Shown here: positions 63,232 through 64,000 of the stretch, piece after piece
How the letters are laid out: each line of letters begins with the position of its first letter
Numbering within the stretch: the stretch's first letter is position 1
The notes under the pieces: generated by a model
The model's database searches: none
Told to the model about the DNA's origin: nothing
Seen by the model: the letters and a program-made list of their open reading frames with translations, nothing else
DNA from: Xanthomonas hortorum
GTDB lineage: Bacteria > Pseudomonadota > Gammaproteobacteria > Xanthomonadales > Xanthomonadaceae
Direction: 5' to 3'
DNA: 64,000 bases
Assembly (NCBI RefSeq): GCF_024339125.1
Contig: NZ_CP101417.1
Span: forward strand, 3,917,001 to 3,981,000
Made by a program: the position numbers and the translations under genes

Positions 63232-64000
63232 CCTTCGGCCACGGTGCGATAGCCCAGCGCATTGGCCAGCCGCACCACCGCCTCGGCGCGCATCTGCATG
63301 CCGGCCTTGGTGGCAATGCCGGTGACCAGCGAGCGATCGAGCTTGAGCACATTGACCGGCAACTCGGTGAGGTAACCGAAGTTGCTGTAGCCGGTGCCGA
63401 AATCGTCGATGGCCACGCTGACGCCGGCATCGCGTAGTGCGCGTAGCCGAGGGACTGCTTCCACATTGCTGCGCAACCAGCGGCCTTCGGTGATTTCCAA
63501 TTCGATCCGCGAGGTGGGGATCGCCAGTTCCCTGCAGCGATTGATGACATCCGCAGCAAGATTGAGGTTGCCGAAATCGCGTGAAGACAGATTGATCGAG
63601 ATCGAGAAATCCAGCCCCTGTGCCCGCCACTTGGCCAGCTGCACCAGCGCAGTTTCGATCACCCAGTTGGTGACGGTGCACATCAGGGCGGTCTTTTCGA
63701 ACAGCGGAATGAATTCGTCCGGGCCGATCGGGCCAAGACTGGCGTGGTGCCAGCGCAGCAGCGCTTCGAAACCGGTCACCGACAGGTCGGCAAGGTCGAT
63801 GCGCGGCTGAAACACCAGCCGGAAATCGCCGGCGTCCAATGCACGTTCTGCATCCAATGCCAGGCGGTAAGAGCGTTGAATCGCATCGTCGTGCAGGGCG
63901 CTGTACCAGCACACGATGGCGTGGTTGTTGATCGCATCGCCCAACGCCACCAGCCCCTTGCGCATGACATCGTTGGTGTCGGGTTGCTGCGGCGCAAAGC
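63232..64000 (-). pseudogene. 5' portion of an EAL-domain c-di-GMP phosphodiesterase gene, interrupted at VAEG
   Basis: Minus-strand reading that enters from the right edge; the real start lies outside. The EAL motifs are FEALLRW, SINLSSRDF, EITEGRW, IDDFGTGYS and KLDRSLV, so the domain was catalytically competent before insertion. Reading stops being EAL at VAEG, runs eight codons into the transposon (TYSQASGR) and ends at 63204. The catalytic Gln/QGY region is on the distant 3' fragment. A GGDEF or PAS domain may precede it outside the window. Confidence 0.93.

Overview
The window is GC-rich bacterial chromosome, best read as a Xanthomonas. The evidence is an intact AvrB-class type III effector of the XopAH/AvrXccC type preceded by a plant-inducible-promoter (PIP) box, a housekeeping gene order typical of gammaproteobacteria, and many GC-rich shadow frames. 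No tRNA, rRNA or CRISPR array was seen.

Layout. (1) 1-28300 is mostly conserved core. mnmA/nudJ are followed by clpS-clpA-infA-aat (N-degron proteolysis plus IF1), a FemAB-like acetyltransferase, trxB, ftsK, a secreted transglutaminase-like protein, lolA, rarA and crcB. Next come a two-gene beta-oxidation operon with a PsrA-like TetR regulator and operator, then ndk-rlmN-pilF-rodZ-yfgM-bamB-der. Both blocks keep the E. coli order with members missing (cydCD and lrp; ispG and hisS). (2) 27080-46256 is a molybdenum-cofactor and nitrate-assimilation island: two moeA genes, a rhodanese-ThiF/MoeB protein, mobA, a shortened CysG, the nasT-nasS regulator pair and the operon narK-nirB-nirD-nasA-cobA. 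Upstream of narK are a sigma-54 promoter and a textbook ANTAR leader (two hairpins with the same AACGGC hexaloop, then a terminator), which should be the target of NasT. An IS5-family element sits exactly after the nasS stop codon. Long palindromic repeats lie in the same gap. (3) 46318-52350 is a minus-strand surface-polysaccharide cluster: acyltransferase, SAF-domain oxidoreductase, sugar 3,5-epimerase, SDR epimerase, glucose-1-phosphate cytidylyltransferase and glycosyltransferase. (4) 52591-56901 holds an FAD oxidoreductase, a KGG stress protein with its own sigma-54 promoter, a ferritin-like DUF892 protein, an M14 peptidase-like protein and a DUF1349 protein. (5) 56911-64000 is an EAL-domain (c-di-GMP phosphodiesterase) gene split in two by a 6172-bp IS21-like transposon (57060-63231).

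The transposon is the most striking feature. It has about 25-bp imperfect terminal inverted repeats, three or four TGGAC repeats inside each end and a perfect 7-bp target duplication (CCTTCGG); removing it restores the EAL frame exactly. Besides istA/istB it carries two unrecognised genes and the xopAH effector with a PIP box (TTCGT-N15-TTCGG) and a -10-like CAAACT 30 bp downstream. It therefore looks like an IS21-family transposon that moves an HrpX-regulated virulence effector, and its arrival broke a signalling gene.

How the genes work together: Aat, ClpS and ClpA form one degradation route. LolA, BamB, RodZ and PilF belong to the cell envelope. The Moco genes feed the nitrate reductase NasA. 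CobA supplies the methyltransferase step that the shortened CysG has probably lost, so that siroheme reaches NirB. NasS/NasT plus sigma-54 gate the operon by nitrate and nitrogen status.
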